Source: Tetraselmis striata
Lineage: Eukaryota; Chlorophyta; Chlorodendrophyceae; Chlorodendrales; Chlorodendraceae
DNA length: 64,000 nt
Assembly (NCBI GenBank): GCA_006384855.1
Contig: VCJN01002046.1
Coordinates: 24,479-88,478, forward strand
Reading direction: 5' to 3'
Numbering within the stretch: the first letter of the stretch is position 1; each line of letters begins with the position of its first letter. Below the pieces are notes generated by a model. That model ran no database searches and was not told the DNA's origin. It saw nothing but the letters and a program-made list of their open reading frames with translations. A program made the position numbers and the translations under genes. Of this stretch, positions 32,301 to 40,812 are shown piece after piece.

Positions 32301-35300
32301 TCGTTCGCCATTCTCGAAGGCGATCATCTTCCAGATGTCATCTTGTGCACATCCGTCATGGCACACCTTGGCATGGTCATCGATGTGGGGGGGCATACTG
32401 CCTCATACCGCCCAGATCCCCACGATCTCAGCCGCCACGTCGATGTGCCGCTGAAGCATCACAACATGCCCAAGCTCCAAGTCCCGCGCAGGCTGCCGCA
32501 CGCAACGCTGGCCGTGTTGGCATCGGACGGCCCATCTCCCGGACTGCCGTCAGGAGTTGGGGGGGGGGAGGAGCCCGATGCCGCAGCCAACCTGACCTCT
32601 TCATTCTCCTTCAACAGCCGGATCGAGCTGCAACCGGACAACGTGGGCGCCGGCGCTGCAGTGCAGCTGGAGCAGCAGGACGACGACGCTGAGCTACCGG
32701 AGCTTGTAGCCGACTCAGATGGCGAGGAGGACTTTGTGCCCTGTTGGGTAGAGGAAGTGCCCGACCATGTTGCCAACGTCATTGCGTCATGCTTCACCCT
32801 GCGCGCCAGTCCCATGGACGTCGACTCTGATAGCGATGAGGAGCTGCCGGGCCTGGTGGAGGACTCCAGCGATGATGACGATGTCTACGAGGAGCTGCCG
32901 GACCTGATGGAGGACTCCAGCGATGATGACGATGTCTATGTGGAGCTCACCATCATGACACAGATGGAGCCGGAGGTCGAAACAACGCTTGATAGCGAAC
33001 CACTGGCCGCGGGCGCGTGTTACGCCCTGCGCGCGGAGGGTCCCGGCGCCGACAATCTGCAGGAGCATGACTGCCCATCAGACGATGAGGAGCTGGAGGA
33101 TGGCACTGCAATGCCATTGAAGGAACATGAGGACGAGATACCGGGCTGGAGGGAGCTCCGGACGCAGCGTCAAGCTGCCGGCCGGCTGCACTTGAGCGGC
33201 CACACACTGGAGCGTTTGGCGCTCGTGCGCGCCGTGCCGCATTCGACGCCGGAGCTGAGCTACATCATCGACCTCGACCGGACCGGAGGCAAGGAGGGAC
33301 GCGCCAAGCAAGGGCTCTTCTTGTTCGCTGGCATGCTGTCAGTGTTGTTCACCAACCTCGTCGACGGGTACCACTATGAGCTGATACAGATCGTGGATCG
33401 TATGCTCCGGAGCGTGGCTCATCGGCAGCGCCTGCTGCGACAGCTTGAGTGGATGCATCAGCGGTGGCCCGTGCAACTTCCTCGCAAGGCGTTCGAGAAG
33501 TGCTTCGCTCTTAGCGACGAGTTGGAGCATGACGTGGAGCACATCACAGCACCAGCCATCCTGAGGCACCTGCCGGAGCTGGACGAGCTACGCGCTGAGC
33601 CGCCCTGTCAGGACGTGTCATCGATGGGCACTCAGCATGGACTACGTGGTGCGCGTACTGGAGTGATAGTCCCGTTGGCAGAGGCGATGAGCGAGCTCAA
33701 CTGCATGTTGGCCAAGGCACGAGGCGTCAAGGAGTACTGGGCTGCTCCCGCGCAGTATGGATACGTTATCGAGAACGTGATACCGGCTGCGCCGAGCCGG
33801 CGCAGCCCTGAGGTGCAGGAGTTCATCGACTTCATGGCCCGTGTCTTTGGCGAGCCCAACGCGCATCATGCCCACAAATGCGGAGACGCCTCTCTTCGCT
33901 CTGCTTTGTGGTGGACCAACACCTTCACTCAGCACTACTACCAGGCTGTGCAACACGAGTTTGAGCGGCCGCCTCGCGAGACCTACGCGCAGATTGTGGA
34001 GCGTTGCAGCGGTGGGCTGCTTCGCGCTCAAGTGGCGACGCCCACACGCCCAGGCACACTGCTGGGGGGGCTCAACGTTGCCGGTCGGCGCATGATTTAT
34101 GCGCCCAAGTCAGTCAGCACGCCCAACACGCGTACGCAGCGCCTCCGACCTGGGGGGGCGCCCGGCTCAGGAATGGTGGAGGTTGTCGGCATTGACCCGC
34201 CGCAATACCGTCCGTCATCAGCCGTCATGCGTGAGGCGTGCCTTCTCGACAGAGACTATGCTGGCTTCTACACCCGGCAGGAGCTAGGCTTTTCTGAGGA
34301 GGAGATGGTGATTGCCATCGGAAATGTTTGTGCGCCGACGTCGGTGTCGGTCATGAACCGGTGTGCTGTCGCCTATGCGCATGAGCGCAGACATCAACAT
34401 ATGCTGCAAGCTGTTTGTGCAGCAACGATTGAGAAGGACGCCCCTGCCGGCGCAGCAGTTGAAGATCATTTGGTCAACACGCAAGAGCTGCGCGCCGCAC
34501 AGCACGAGCTCCGCCGCTCAACGGCGGCCGCGGTGGAGGCAGAGATGGAGCATGCCATCAACATGGCTACCCTCAAGCAAGGTACTAGAGTGAAACCTCC
34601 TGACAACCCACGCACAGCAGCGCGAGTGACCAAGGCGGGGCGCCGTTGGCTGGAGGAGCAGCGCCAAGCGACTCGAGCGACGGAGCGGGAGGTCGCCAAG
34701 GCTCGGCGCCGTGTGTTGGCAGCTGACCACACAGCCCGAGTTGTTGCCGGCGATCACAAGGCTGCCAAACCAAGACCCCGTCGTGGTAGAGCTGCTACCG
34801 GACGCAAGACTGTCAGCGCGGCGTTGACACTTCTGATGTGGCTAGCCCTTTTGGGCCCCGCGTGCTTCGTCGCCGCTGGCGTCGGTTCGCGTGCTGGCGC
34901 TGGACTGATGGCAGATGTCTTTGGTGGAGCGCAAGAGCGTCCTGCGTGGGCCACATCACATGTGGACGGTGTTGACGACAAAGCTGCAGCGGACGGATGG
35001 AGTCGACGCAGCCAGGCAGCTCTCGTGAAGTGCTATGCCGCATACGCCAACGAGAAGCATCTCGGTAAGGAATCCCCAACGGTGAAGGTAACGAGCAAGC
35101 TCATCAACCCCAAGGACTCCAAGCAGCCTCATCACTGGGCGATATCGGCAGATTGGAAGGACAAGGAGGGCTTCGCAGCACTTATGGACTCAGACCCGGG
35201 TTGGTACGCGTGGGGTCTGGACGACTTGCGCGCCGTTGACGCCGAGCCCTATGACTTCCAGCTGGTCGACTACAACCCAGTCTTCAAGCGCCAGTATCAC

Positions 35301-38240
35301 CTTGCCCATCGAGAGCAAGAGTGGGCTAACGATTGGGTCAAGAAGTTGGAGAAGGCAGGCATCGTGGGCGAGATCGAGAGCCCTTATGCTGCACCAGTCA
35401 TCGTGGCGCCGAAGAAGGACGAGCATGGCGCCTGGACCGATCTTCGCTATGCGGTGGACTATCGTGGGCTCAACGAGCGTACCATCCGCGATCAATACCC
35501 GTGCCCGACAGCGGACGAGCTCATGACGCGCATGGAGGGAGCTTCGCGATTCACCGCGACTGATTGCACGAAGGCGTTTCATCAGCGCCGAGTGTCGGAT
35601 AAGCCGTCCGGACCCGATGGATTGTCAGCGCAGCAACGCCTCGCGTTCCATGCAGGCAATCGGCTGCTAACCTTCAAACGCATGCCCTTCGGACACAAGA
35701 ACTGCGTGGCAGCATGGCAGCGCGTTGTGGATCAAGCGCTCGCTGGTTTGGACTTCGCAGTCGCCTTCGCGGACGATGTACTGATTTTCAGTCATGACGA
35801 TGAGCAGGAGCACATGCGCCGTGTGCGCATTGTGTTTGATCGACTCAAGGCCCGGGGAGTGCAGGTCTCTCCACCCAAGACACGGCTCGGACTGTCACGA
35901 GTGACCTTTCTTGGTCATATTGTCAGCGGCGCAGGCGTGGAGCCTATGGCTGACAAGGTGGAGGCCATCAACTCTCTTCCGGCGCCGAAGAATGTCAGTG
36001 ATGTGCGCCATTTCCTCGGGATGGCCACCTACTACTGCCGTTTCTTGGAGAGCTTCTCGCTTGTGAAGGCACCTTTGACAGCGTTGACCAAGAAGGATGC
36101 GCCGTGGAAATGGGGCGCAGCCGAGCAGCAATCCTTCGACGCCATCAAGGCCATGCTGGTTTCGGCGCCGGTGTTGCGCCATCCTGATTGGCGTCGCCCG
36201 TTTGTGCTGCACACCGATTGGTCCCGAGCTGGAGTAGGAGCGTGCCTTTCGCAGGTGGACGACAATGGCGTGGAGTATGCCGTGTCTTTTGCGTCGCGCA
36301 TGAACACCCCAGTGGAGGCAGACCTGTCTAGCTACGAGGGAGAGGTCGGCGCAGTCGTGTGGGCTGTTCAACGCTTCCGCTACTACCTGTATGGCAACCA
36401 CTTCCAGCTCATCACTGACTGCAAGGCCATGGAGTGGCTGCGGACGACAGCAAGGCTGCGAGGCAAGCTTGCTAGGTGGAGCCTCATCCTTGCGGAGTAC
36501 GACTTCAGTATCAAGCACCGTCCGGGCAAGGACAACACCGTGCCGGACTTGCTCAGTCGGCGTCCAATGCCAGCGGAGCCAGTAAGGGCCACCTCGGAAG
36601 CCGCCGGCACCGCCACTGCAATCGCCACTCAGAGGAGGTCGCCAGCCGCGATGGCGGATGCGTCGGCTATGTTTGGTGGCTGCTCACCCAGCAAGTGCCT
36701 TGGAAGGACGCCCGCGCTACCCTCGGCACACGCAGCGTTTGCAACACAGTGTATCGCAATGGCCTTCACGGCAGGTGTCTACGCTAGCCAGGAGCTTCAT
36801 TGGCCTACCCGGGACGTGTGGAGCAGCCCAATGGCTATCTCTTACCTGCGAGGTGAGACCACGCCAGCCGACGTGTCAGTGGAGGTGTGGCAGCAGCTTG
36901 TGCGCCGCTGCGCCAAGTACAGCTGGCACAACGACAAGGTGTGGCTGCACACTGGAGACACTGCCCGTGAGGTGCCCAAGCCTGAAGAGCGACCGGACGC
37001 GATTCGCCGAGTGCACGCCAGCATCGGCCACCTTGGACGGGACCGCACTTACCAAGTGTTGGCCCGCCACTTTGTATGGCCGGGCATGCACAAAGACGTC
37101 GGCGCCATGGTCAAGCAGTGCCGCGCCTGCGATCGCGTCAAAGCGTCGTTCAACCAGAAGCACGATCGTCTCAAGCCCATGCCACTGTTTGGGCTCTTCT
37201 ATCGCTTCAGCGTGGACTCAGCCGGACCGCTGCCGACTAGCAGCGAGGGCCACAAGTACGTGATCGTCATCGTGGAGCACTTCAGCAAGTGGATCGAGCT
37301 GGTGCCTGTCCGCGACCTCGAGGCGACTACGACTGCCAAAGCGTTCCATGAGCGCGTGTTGGCCCGTTATGGAGCGCCAGTGGAGGTCGTCACAGACAAT
37401 GGCACTGAATACCAAGGCGCGTTCCGCGAGCAGTTGGAGCGCCATGGCATTCAGCCCGTGGACATTCCGCCAGGGCATCCCCAAGCCAATGGCATGGCCG
37501 AGCGCATCGTTCAAGTCTTGAAGGTGGCACTTCGGAAAGTTGTGCCAACCCTCGGCACTGCCTCTTGGCACTCGTGGATGCCAGTGATCGAGTTTGGCTA
37601 TCGTGTCAGCAAGCAAGCAACAACCGGCTACAGCCCGTACTTTCTTCTGTTTGGCCGTGATCATGTGGCACCGGACCAGGTTCGCGCGCTACTGGAGGAG
37701 CCGGTCGACATGGACAACGACATTGCAGTCATCAACCTAATCACACAGCGGGCTGATATGCTGAGGGCTGCCATGCCTAAGGCATTCGAGAGGGCGCTGC
37801 AAGCTCAACAGCGCGATGTGGTACGCTACCGCAAGGTTCGGCGCGGCGATGTGCAGCCTCGGCGCCACCGCTTTGAGATCGGCAGCTACGTCTACGTGGC
37901 GCAGCCCCCGCTCAACACCCTGGACGTCCGTACCGCCCGCACCATCCTGCGTGTTGTGGAGATCTTGGAGTCCGGATGGCTGCGTTTGTCCGGATCCGAT
38001 GGCAACGAGATTCAAGTGCACATGGACAACTGCGCGCCGTGCCACTTGTCCAACCTTGTGCCGGCGCGGTACGGCCGCGGCATGCCAGCATGCAAAGGTT
38101 GTGGCAGCGACAGCATTGCAGCCCCACGACTCATCTGTGACAAGTGCCAAGCCATGTGGCATGTGGCGTGCGCCAAGGCAGAGTTACATCCTGGCGAGGA
38201 GTGGCTATGCCCGGACTGTGCGCCGCCACTACGCCGCTGA
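29388..38240 (+). CDS. Retrotransposon polyprotein: Gag-PR-C5 DNA MTase-RT-RNaseH-INT-PHD
   Basis: One open frame of 2950 codons from ATG 29388 (MSEGESPRQLRRRF). Gag: helical region, CEAC at about 405, RGG-rich stretch at about 440-475, zinc knuckle at about 476-490 (CWNAGCDGAHNFTEC). Protease: ALLDTGCDY, Asp 908. Acidic repeats SSDDDDVY at about 1145-1190. DNA methyltransferase-like domain at about 1300-1680: LFAGML (motif I), EPPCQDVSS with Cys 1407 (motif IV), IENV with Glu 1462 (motif VI), SLRSALWWTN (motif VIII-like), AIGNV (motif X). One hydrophobic segment lies at about 1808-1831. RT at about 2000-2200 with FADD at 2127-2130. RNase H at about 2275-2400 (HTDWS, YEGE, ITDC). Integrase: H-H-C-C finger at about 2542-2581, then Asp 2610, Asp 2670, Glu 2705. 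PHD finger at 2902-2945. All key residues of PR, RT and INT are present. Confidence 0.92.
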   Translation: MSEGESPRQLRRRFTRSTGAPVAAPLLEPERVLRQALRDAMAQRGGDPSAAGSGTPSRRRPPGSQHYTPNQIMGDLSAAEERIYEEREDARTIAGGLRKETTPRHERFDGATSIWTEWFSSFNANVLVPYALNKAPPRPAPRADGAGSAEGESTGPEWVFSPADSLQLLQEYVEINAVTRPIIDQWQKDTLRYQQQTLRFDPASGRIRVPSREDADAFHEFRYRRYVELFETKFNEAPKMRTRYDAYTREGFRETPASLAMTLRELKAHLPDLTWDKVNQKAFDVMTSVWRSIPALKQSLDAGFHQLKDIAVLRQSHEDRLDELAAEVERYEDIVRKDEIRMAEALTAAQHFAELTGASAPAAGGGRQHGTSTPEPVITWTMVNGRRVRAQLVVVKDTHQIRPLCEACTKARGRDIFHGANYRECANKFGSTMYVNDAAGGRGGRGGGRGAGRGGRGGHGGGRGDGGAPGGGRGPCWNAGCDGAHNFTECDKPITDPTLIARLKRNQRERERRLAYGQQRGWAMDVETGLSKLEMDLARKAGHMLTGRHDAHVDGAATSSTMADLEAMFSRILEKSQAAHGATGAMRLAVEVPDPFLDCVDTDDHGTLLHGASCVELPVRELREVFFGAPGRAQPVGADWTPESTVPRPRGRPAVLPPGSARNPELRMRQPGWDAQREQLTKQRPQGFEPAVEQEAPASYEGRRAGGAITSDMLDIRNQQLLQHLRTSLQHAKFPGLPVAVVSDMTPEHAARWLEARNTALRGGLDTRDHMAVAWETVLQQAVRRFEATARLTWVDYTHLDLTRVFAAAVQSVYGLSLPRVSVPPLSLPSAEPQANIHPVDVVQHGVKPLESRRQLSATSSELQQLREVQRSAYPDYPEYDRHSAFYVDCKLTAIVIGGVRILMALLDTGCDYSGVHRRVVDRMKPGEADATLQSMSMQGIGGKMEMQRLVGRISYVINPDTDWERKFEWPSFAILEGDHLPDVILCTSVMAHLGMVIDVGGHTASYRPDPHDLSRHVDVPLKHHNMPKLQVPRRLPHATLAVLASDGPSPGLPSGVGGGEEPDAAANLTSSFSFNSRIELQPDNVGAGAAVQLEQQDDDAELPELVADSDGEEDFVPCWVEEVPDHVANVIASCFTLRASPMDVDSDSDEELPGLVEDSSDDDDVYEELPDLMEDSSDDDDVYVELTIMTQMEPEVETTLDSEPLAAGACYALRAEGPGADNLQEHDCPSDDEELEDGTAMPLKEHEDEIPGWRELRTQRQAAGRLHLSGHTLERLALVRAVPHSTPELSYIIDLDRTGGKEGRAKQGLFLFAGMLSVLFTNLVDGYHYELIQIVDRMLRSVAHRQRLLRQLEWMHQRWPVQLPRKAFEKCFALSDELEHDVEHITAPAILRHLPELDELRAEPPCQDVSSMGTQHGLRGARTGVIVPLAEAMSELNCMLAKARGVKEYWAAPAQYGYVIENVIPAAPSRRSPEVQEFIDFMARVFGEPNAHHAHKCGDASLRSALWWTNTFTQHYYQAVQHEFERPPRETYAQIVERCSGGLLRAQVATPTRPGTLLGGLNVAGRRMIYAPKSVSTPNTRTQRLRPGGAPGSGMVEVVGIDPPQYRPSSAVMREACLLDRDYAGFYTRQELGFSEEEMVIAIGNVCAPTSVSVMNRCAVAYAHERRHQHMLQAVCAATIEKDAPAGAAVEDHLVNTQELRAAQHELRRSTAAAVEAEMEHAINMATLKQGTRVKPPDNPRTAARVTKAGRRWLEEQRQATRATEREVAKARRRVLAADHTARVVAGDHKAAKPRPRRGRAATGRKTVSAALTLLMWLALLGPACFVAAGVGSRAGAGLMADVFGGAQERPAWATSHVDGVDDKAAADGWSRRSQAALVKCYAAYANEKHLGKESPTVKVTSKLINPKDSKQPHHWAISADWKDKEGFAALMDSDPGWYAWGLDDLRAVDAEPYDFQLVDYNPVFKRQYHLAHREQEWANDWVKKLEKAGIVGEIESPYAAPVIVAPKKDEHGAWTDLRYAVDYRGLNERTIRDQYPCPTADELMTRMEGASRFTATDCTKAFHQRRVSDKPSGPDGLSAQQRLAFHAGNRLLTFKRMPFGHKNCVAAWQRVVDQALAGLDFAVAFADDVLIFSHDDEQEHMRRVRIVFDRLKARGVQVSPPKTRLGLSRVTFLGHIVSGAGVEPMADKVEAINSLPAPKNVSDVRHFLGMATYYCRFLESFSLVKAPLTALTKKDAPWKWGAAEQQSFDAIKAMLVSAPVLRHPDWRRPFVLHTDWSRAGVGACLSQVDDNGVEYAVSFASRMNTPVEADLSSYEGEVGAVVWAVQRFRYYLYGNHFQLITDCKAMEWLRTTARLRGKLARWSLILAEYDFSIKHRPGKDNTVPDLLSRRPMPAEPVRATSEAAGTATAIATQRRSPAAMADASAMFGGCSPSKCLGRTPALPSAHAAFATQCIAMAFTAGVYASQELHWPTRDVWSSPMAISYLRGETTPADVSVEVWQQLVRRCAKYSWHNDKVWLHTGDTAREVPKPEERPDAIRRVHASIGHLGRDRTYQVLARHFVWPGMHKDVGAMVKQCRACDRVKASFNQKHDRLKPMPLFGLFYRFSVDSAGPLPTSSEGHKYVIVIVEHFSKWIELVPVRDLEATTTAKAFHERVLARYGAPVEVVTDNGTEYQGAFREQLERHGIQPVDIPPGHPQANGMAERIVQVLKVALRKVVPTLGTASWHSWMPVIEFGYRVSKQATTGYSPYFLLFGRDHVAPDQVRALLEEPVDMDNDIAVINLITQRADMLRAAMPKAFERALQAQQRDVVRYRKVRRGDVQPRRHRFEIGSYVYVAQPPLNTLDVRTARTILRVVEILESGWLRLSGSDGNEIQVHMDNCAPCHLSNLVPARYGRGMPACKGCGSDSIAAPRLICDKCQAMWHVACAKAELHPGEEWLCPDCAPPLRR
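33280..34430 (+). other. Cytosine-5 DNA methyltransferase-like domain in the polyprotein
   Basis: Motifs follow the C5-MTase order. FAGML aligns to F-x-G-x-G, with the second Gly replaced. YELIQIVDRMLRSVAHRQRL resembles the motif II region. DVEHI resembles motif III. PPCQ has the catalytic Cys, followed by SSMGTQHGLRGARTG. ENV has the catalytic Glu. W-W-T-N aligns with the DNMT-type motif VIII neighbourhood, and IGN with motif X. De Mendoza et al. (2018) reported C5-MTases acquired by dinoflagellate and charophyte retrotransposons. Whether this is the same lineage cannot be judged here. Activity is uncertain because motif I is altered. Confidence 0.8.
38085..38222 (+). other. C-terminal PHD finger of the integrase
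   Basis: C-x2-C (CKGC), C-x2-C (CDKC), MWHVAC giving H-x2-C, and WLCPDC giving C-x2-C: the full C4HC3 zinc pattern with the typical Trp before the His. It replaces the chromodomain found at this place in chromoviruses. Binding to histone H3 tails and target choice are inferred from the family. Confidence 0.85.
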
Positions 38241-38356
38241 CGCTGCAGCATAATATGCTGCCACCCTACAAGCCATCTTCAAATCATCAGTCATCATCAT
38301 CTTTTCTTCATGTCGTCAGCCGCGCACTTCCGTCTTGGACTCAACACCTGTGGAGT

Positions 38357-38370
38357 TGAGTGGGGGGGAG
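38357..38370 (+). promoter_or_regulatory. Polypurine tract
   Basis: GAGTGGGGGGGAG directly before TATGCAGTGC of B1. Its position and composition fit the plus-strand primer of an LTR retrotransposon. Priming here would start plus-strand DNA at B1, implying that a full repeat unit is B followed by A. Confidence 0.75.
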
Positions 38371-38429
38371 TATGCAGTGCTGCGCCGACAGTTTACCATC
38401 ACCACCCCATTTCTCTTTTTCCTGCGACA
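38368..38429 (+). repeat. Direct repeat B1 (62 bp)
   Basis: It starts GAGTATGCAGTGCTGCG and ends CTGCGACA. It is identical to B2 at 39487-39548. It is followed by AT and then A2, which gives GACAATTGTC, a perfect palindrome like two integrase-recognised ends joined with a 2-bp spacer. Confidence 0.9.
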
Positions 38430-38431
38430 AT

Positions 38432-39485
38432 TGTCACAGCGTACAACGTTTCAGCGTACGCATGCGCGCGTACAGGGACTTGCTTACTTGGCATACCGGC
38501 GAATACTCGTCGCCTGTCATACGGGTATCAATTTTAGTACTTGCAGTACTGCGTTGTATGTGTATGCATGATGTCCAAGCGAGCAGTCACCCATGGCGCA
38601 ACGACCAACTGTCTGTCGCTCAGCTCTCACACCTAGAACCACCGACAGACCTAGGGCCCGTACCAACGGCTAACTGCCGCCAACCACGGCGCCCGTGCAG
38701 ACCAATAGCGCGTGGGAAGGCCTAGGGGCTTAGTCGGCTCGCGCGCCCGCGGGATGCTTTAGCATCCTGTCGGCGCGCTGCCCGCCCACTCTTTGGCTTT
38801 CCAAACGTCTCATCCCACCCATCTTGTAACCACGCTACTACACCACAAACACCTCGACTCTGTGCACATCACACCTGCACGTGCCCCGTCTATTGCTGTC
38901 CATCAAGGGCAATACAACCTGCTGTCGAGCTGCGAGTGATATCGCGCAGCAAGCAACGGTGGTGAGTCGCGGTTACACCTGTGTTGTTTGCGTCGTGACG
39001 CCCGTCTTGCTTTTACCTCCTGTGAACCCGTCGTACCGACTGCCTGGACTTGTCGACCGACCGACCGACCGACCGATTAGCGTACCGAACGTGCCTGATC
39101 AGCACTGGCTTGCTTGTTGCCATATGCGAGCAGTCGGTACTGCGCGTCGTCGTCGTCGAGTCGTGTCGTGATACCGTACGCGTACGCATATGCGCGCGTG
39201 CGGGCACTCGTAGTCCATTCGCGAGAGGCATGTCGTGCGGCACAGGGTGAGGAGTGCTTGACGTATTTCGCGTCGATCGACCACACACACACACACCTCT
39301 GTCACGCCGAGTAACCAAGCAACTCGCACGCGTGTGTAGTGCCGGCCAATAGGGCCGATGGCACTGTGAGACGTACTTCTACTGGAGTCATAGGAACCGA
39401 GGCCAAGAGTCAGCAAGTCTTAGACAGAGACTTAGAGGCCAGGACACGTACATAAGACCACATGCCTAAGAGTCTGTTAGGCGAT
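38432..39485 (+). repeat. Direct repeat A2 (1054 bp)
   Basis: Same length and, as far as checked, same sequence as A1 (constant offset of 10,488 bp across the repeat). It is preceded by B1 and followed by B2. Confidence 0.9.
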
Positions 39486-39486
39486 T

Positions 39487-39548
39487 GAGTATGCAGTGCT
39501 GCGCCGACAGTTTACCATCACCACCCCATTTCTCTTTTTCCTGCGACA
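39487..39548 (+). repeat. Direct repeat B2 (62 bp), right terminus of the element
   Basis: Copy of B1. It ends in GACA and is followed by CTTG, matching the left flank. This segment is absent after A1, where the putative primer site lies instead. Confidence 0.88.
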
Positions 39549-39957
39549 CTTGACCGTGATGCTGCTTGTATGGCTCTAGCTGGCGACCTTATTTAGTACT
39601 TATTTGAGTTCCTCGTGCGACTACGACGCCGGACCGCCTGTATTTTACGGCCATATCGCCTTTCGCAGCTAGTACAGGTAGCCCAAGTAATATTTTACGG
39701 CCATATACTACTACCCGCTCAACCGGATCAGCAGCAAATCGGTTGATACTACGGGTATACACTGTCTTATATACGGACAAATCAGTGGTGATTTCCTGAT
39801 ATCGCCTTCTGCTGCCATGTAATTAATGTACGAGCCCTCTTCTGGTGCTGCTGCTTCCACCGCGCGCAATTGCTGTGGTGGACGTTATCTATTGCCCTTT
39901 CGGGTGGTTTCCTGATCGCCTTTTGCAGCTAGCTCATGTAACTCTATCAGTTACAAT

Positions 39958-40010
39958 TTATTACATAAGGGCTTTCACAAAAGCGCACTACAAACCAGAA
40001 CTAACAGCAA
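39958..40010 (-). repeat. Dispersed repeat R, reversed copy
   Basis: The reverse complement reads GTTAGTTCTGGTTTGTAGTG and continues to the GTAATAAAT tail. It provides the closest empty-site sequence for the recombinase element insertion. Confidence 0.75.
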
Positions 40011-40364
40011 CAGTACGTATCAGTACGCGCACTATCGATCCATTGATTAAAGATTTAGTCGCTACATGAATGTCGTAGTACGAAGATATTGCAGCACACA
40101 CTGGCCAAAAATTCGGCCAGCTCTTGTCTGCGGGGCGCCGCCGTTTCTCCTTACTCATCAACATGGCACATGCAGAAAGCCTTGGCGGGGTCGCGGCCGC
40201 GCGCGCGGCACGTGATGGTGCTCCAGCGCCTGCGTCGCGTCGGTCGGCGGCAGGTGTTGCTATGACCCGGGTCATTGGCTGCAAGCGTCCTCGCCGCGGC
40301 TGATAGCCTACCCCGGGGCGGTGGTCCCTTTGGTTCCTGGCACCTTGGCGACTTCGTAGTTCCC

Positions 40365-40508
40365 TTGGCTCCTCCTTGATTCTTGGCTCCCTGGCCTCTT
40401 GCTCGACCTTGGTTTCAAGCTTATGTCTCTCTTTTGCTGGCAACCTTTCATAGTTGTTGTTAGTTCTGTTTATAGTGCGCATTTGTTAAAGCTTTGATGT
40501 AATAAATT
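40365..40508 (+). repeat. Dispersed repeat R, longest copy
   Basis: It runs from GGCTCCTCCTTGATTCTTGG through TTTGCTGGCAACCTTTCATA to GATGTAATAAATTAAG. It contains both halves of the copy split by the recombinase element. Confidence 0.75.
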
Positions 40509-40584
40509 AAGATATTGCAGCTCTAATATAGTAGTGCGCATGTTACCTACCGGTATCGTAGTACTGCTACAGTTAGGGTCCTAC

Positions 40585-40812
40585 TGTGGCGAGGTGGTCG
40601 GCTCCAGAGTTGGTGGTCGGCGTGGTGAAAAGTGAGAATTATTTACAAGGTGGTCTGCGCTGCGGTATGTACTCAGCACTCGGCGGAATGCCACGCCGGC
40701 GCTATCAAGCCTGATGGTGATCTAGTCAGCAGTGCTAATGAGATAACGCAGGAGGGCATGTAATGAGGTCGATATCTAGGGGTTGTGACCCTACTAACAT
40801 GATCTCCTCACA
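40585..40812 (-). repeat. 3' LTR of a Copia-like element
   Basis: On the minus strand it starts TGTGAGGAGATC and ends GCCACA (TG...CA). Its halves recur at 43867 to about 43963 and about 49540-49668, which together form the other, interrupted LTR. Confidence 0.7.

Larger units (their letters stand above)
27944..39548 (+). mobile_element. Ty3/gypsy-like retrotransposon with split repeats, DNA methyltransferase and PHD finger
   Basis: An 11,605-bp element flanked by CTTG on both sides (27940-27943 and 39549-39552), with outer termini TGTC and GACA. Order: A1 repeat (27944-28997), putative primer site (28998-29019), leader, one 2950-codon ORF (29388-38240), G-rich polypurine tract, B1 (38368-38429), A2 (38432-39485), B2 (39487-39548). 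The two A copies keep a constant 10,488-bp offset and look identical, so insertion is recent. The A1-internal-B1-A2-B2 order is that of split direct repeats in PAT/Ngaro tyrosine-recombinase retroelements, but this ORF has the protease-RT-RNaseH-DDE integrase order of Ty3/gypsy. It is apparently intact. Confidence 0.9.
39553..40584. other. Spacer with inverted copies of dispersed repeat R; no gene
   Basis: A reversed copy of repeat R (39958-40010) faces a forward copy (40365-40508), leaving about 350 bp between them. CCTTTCGGG/ATATCGCC-type words repeat near 39650-39920. No coding region is supported. Confidence 0.55.

Noticed and set aside
29617..38162. Long antisense and out-of-frame ORFs across the polyprotein gene
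   Set aside because: Shadows of the 2950-codon frame. None shows a domain.
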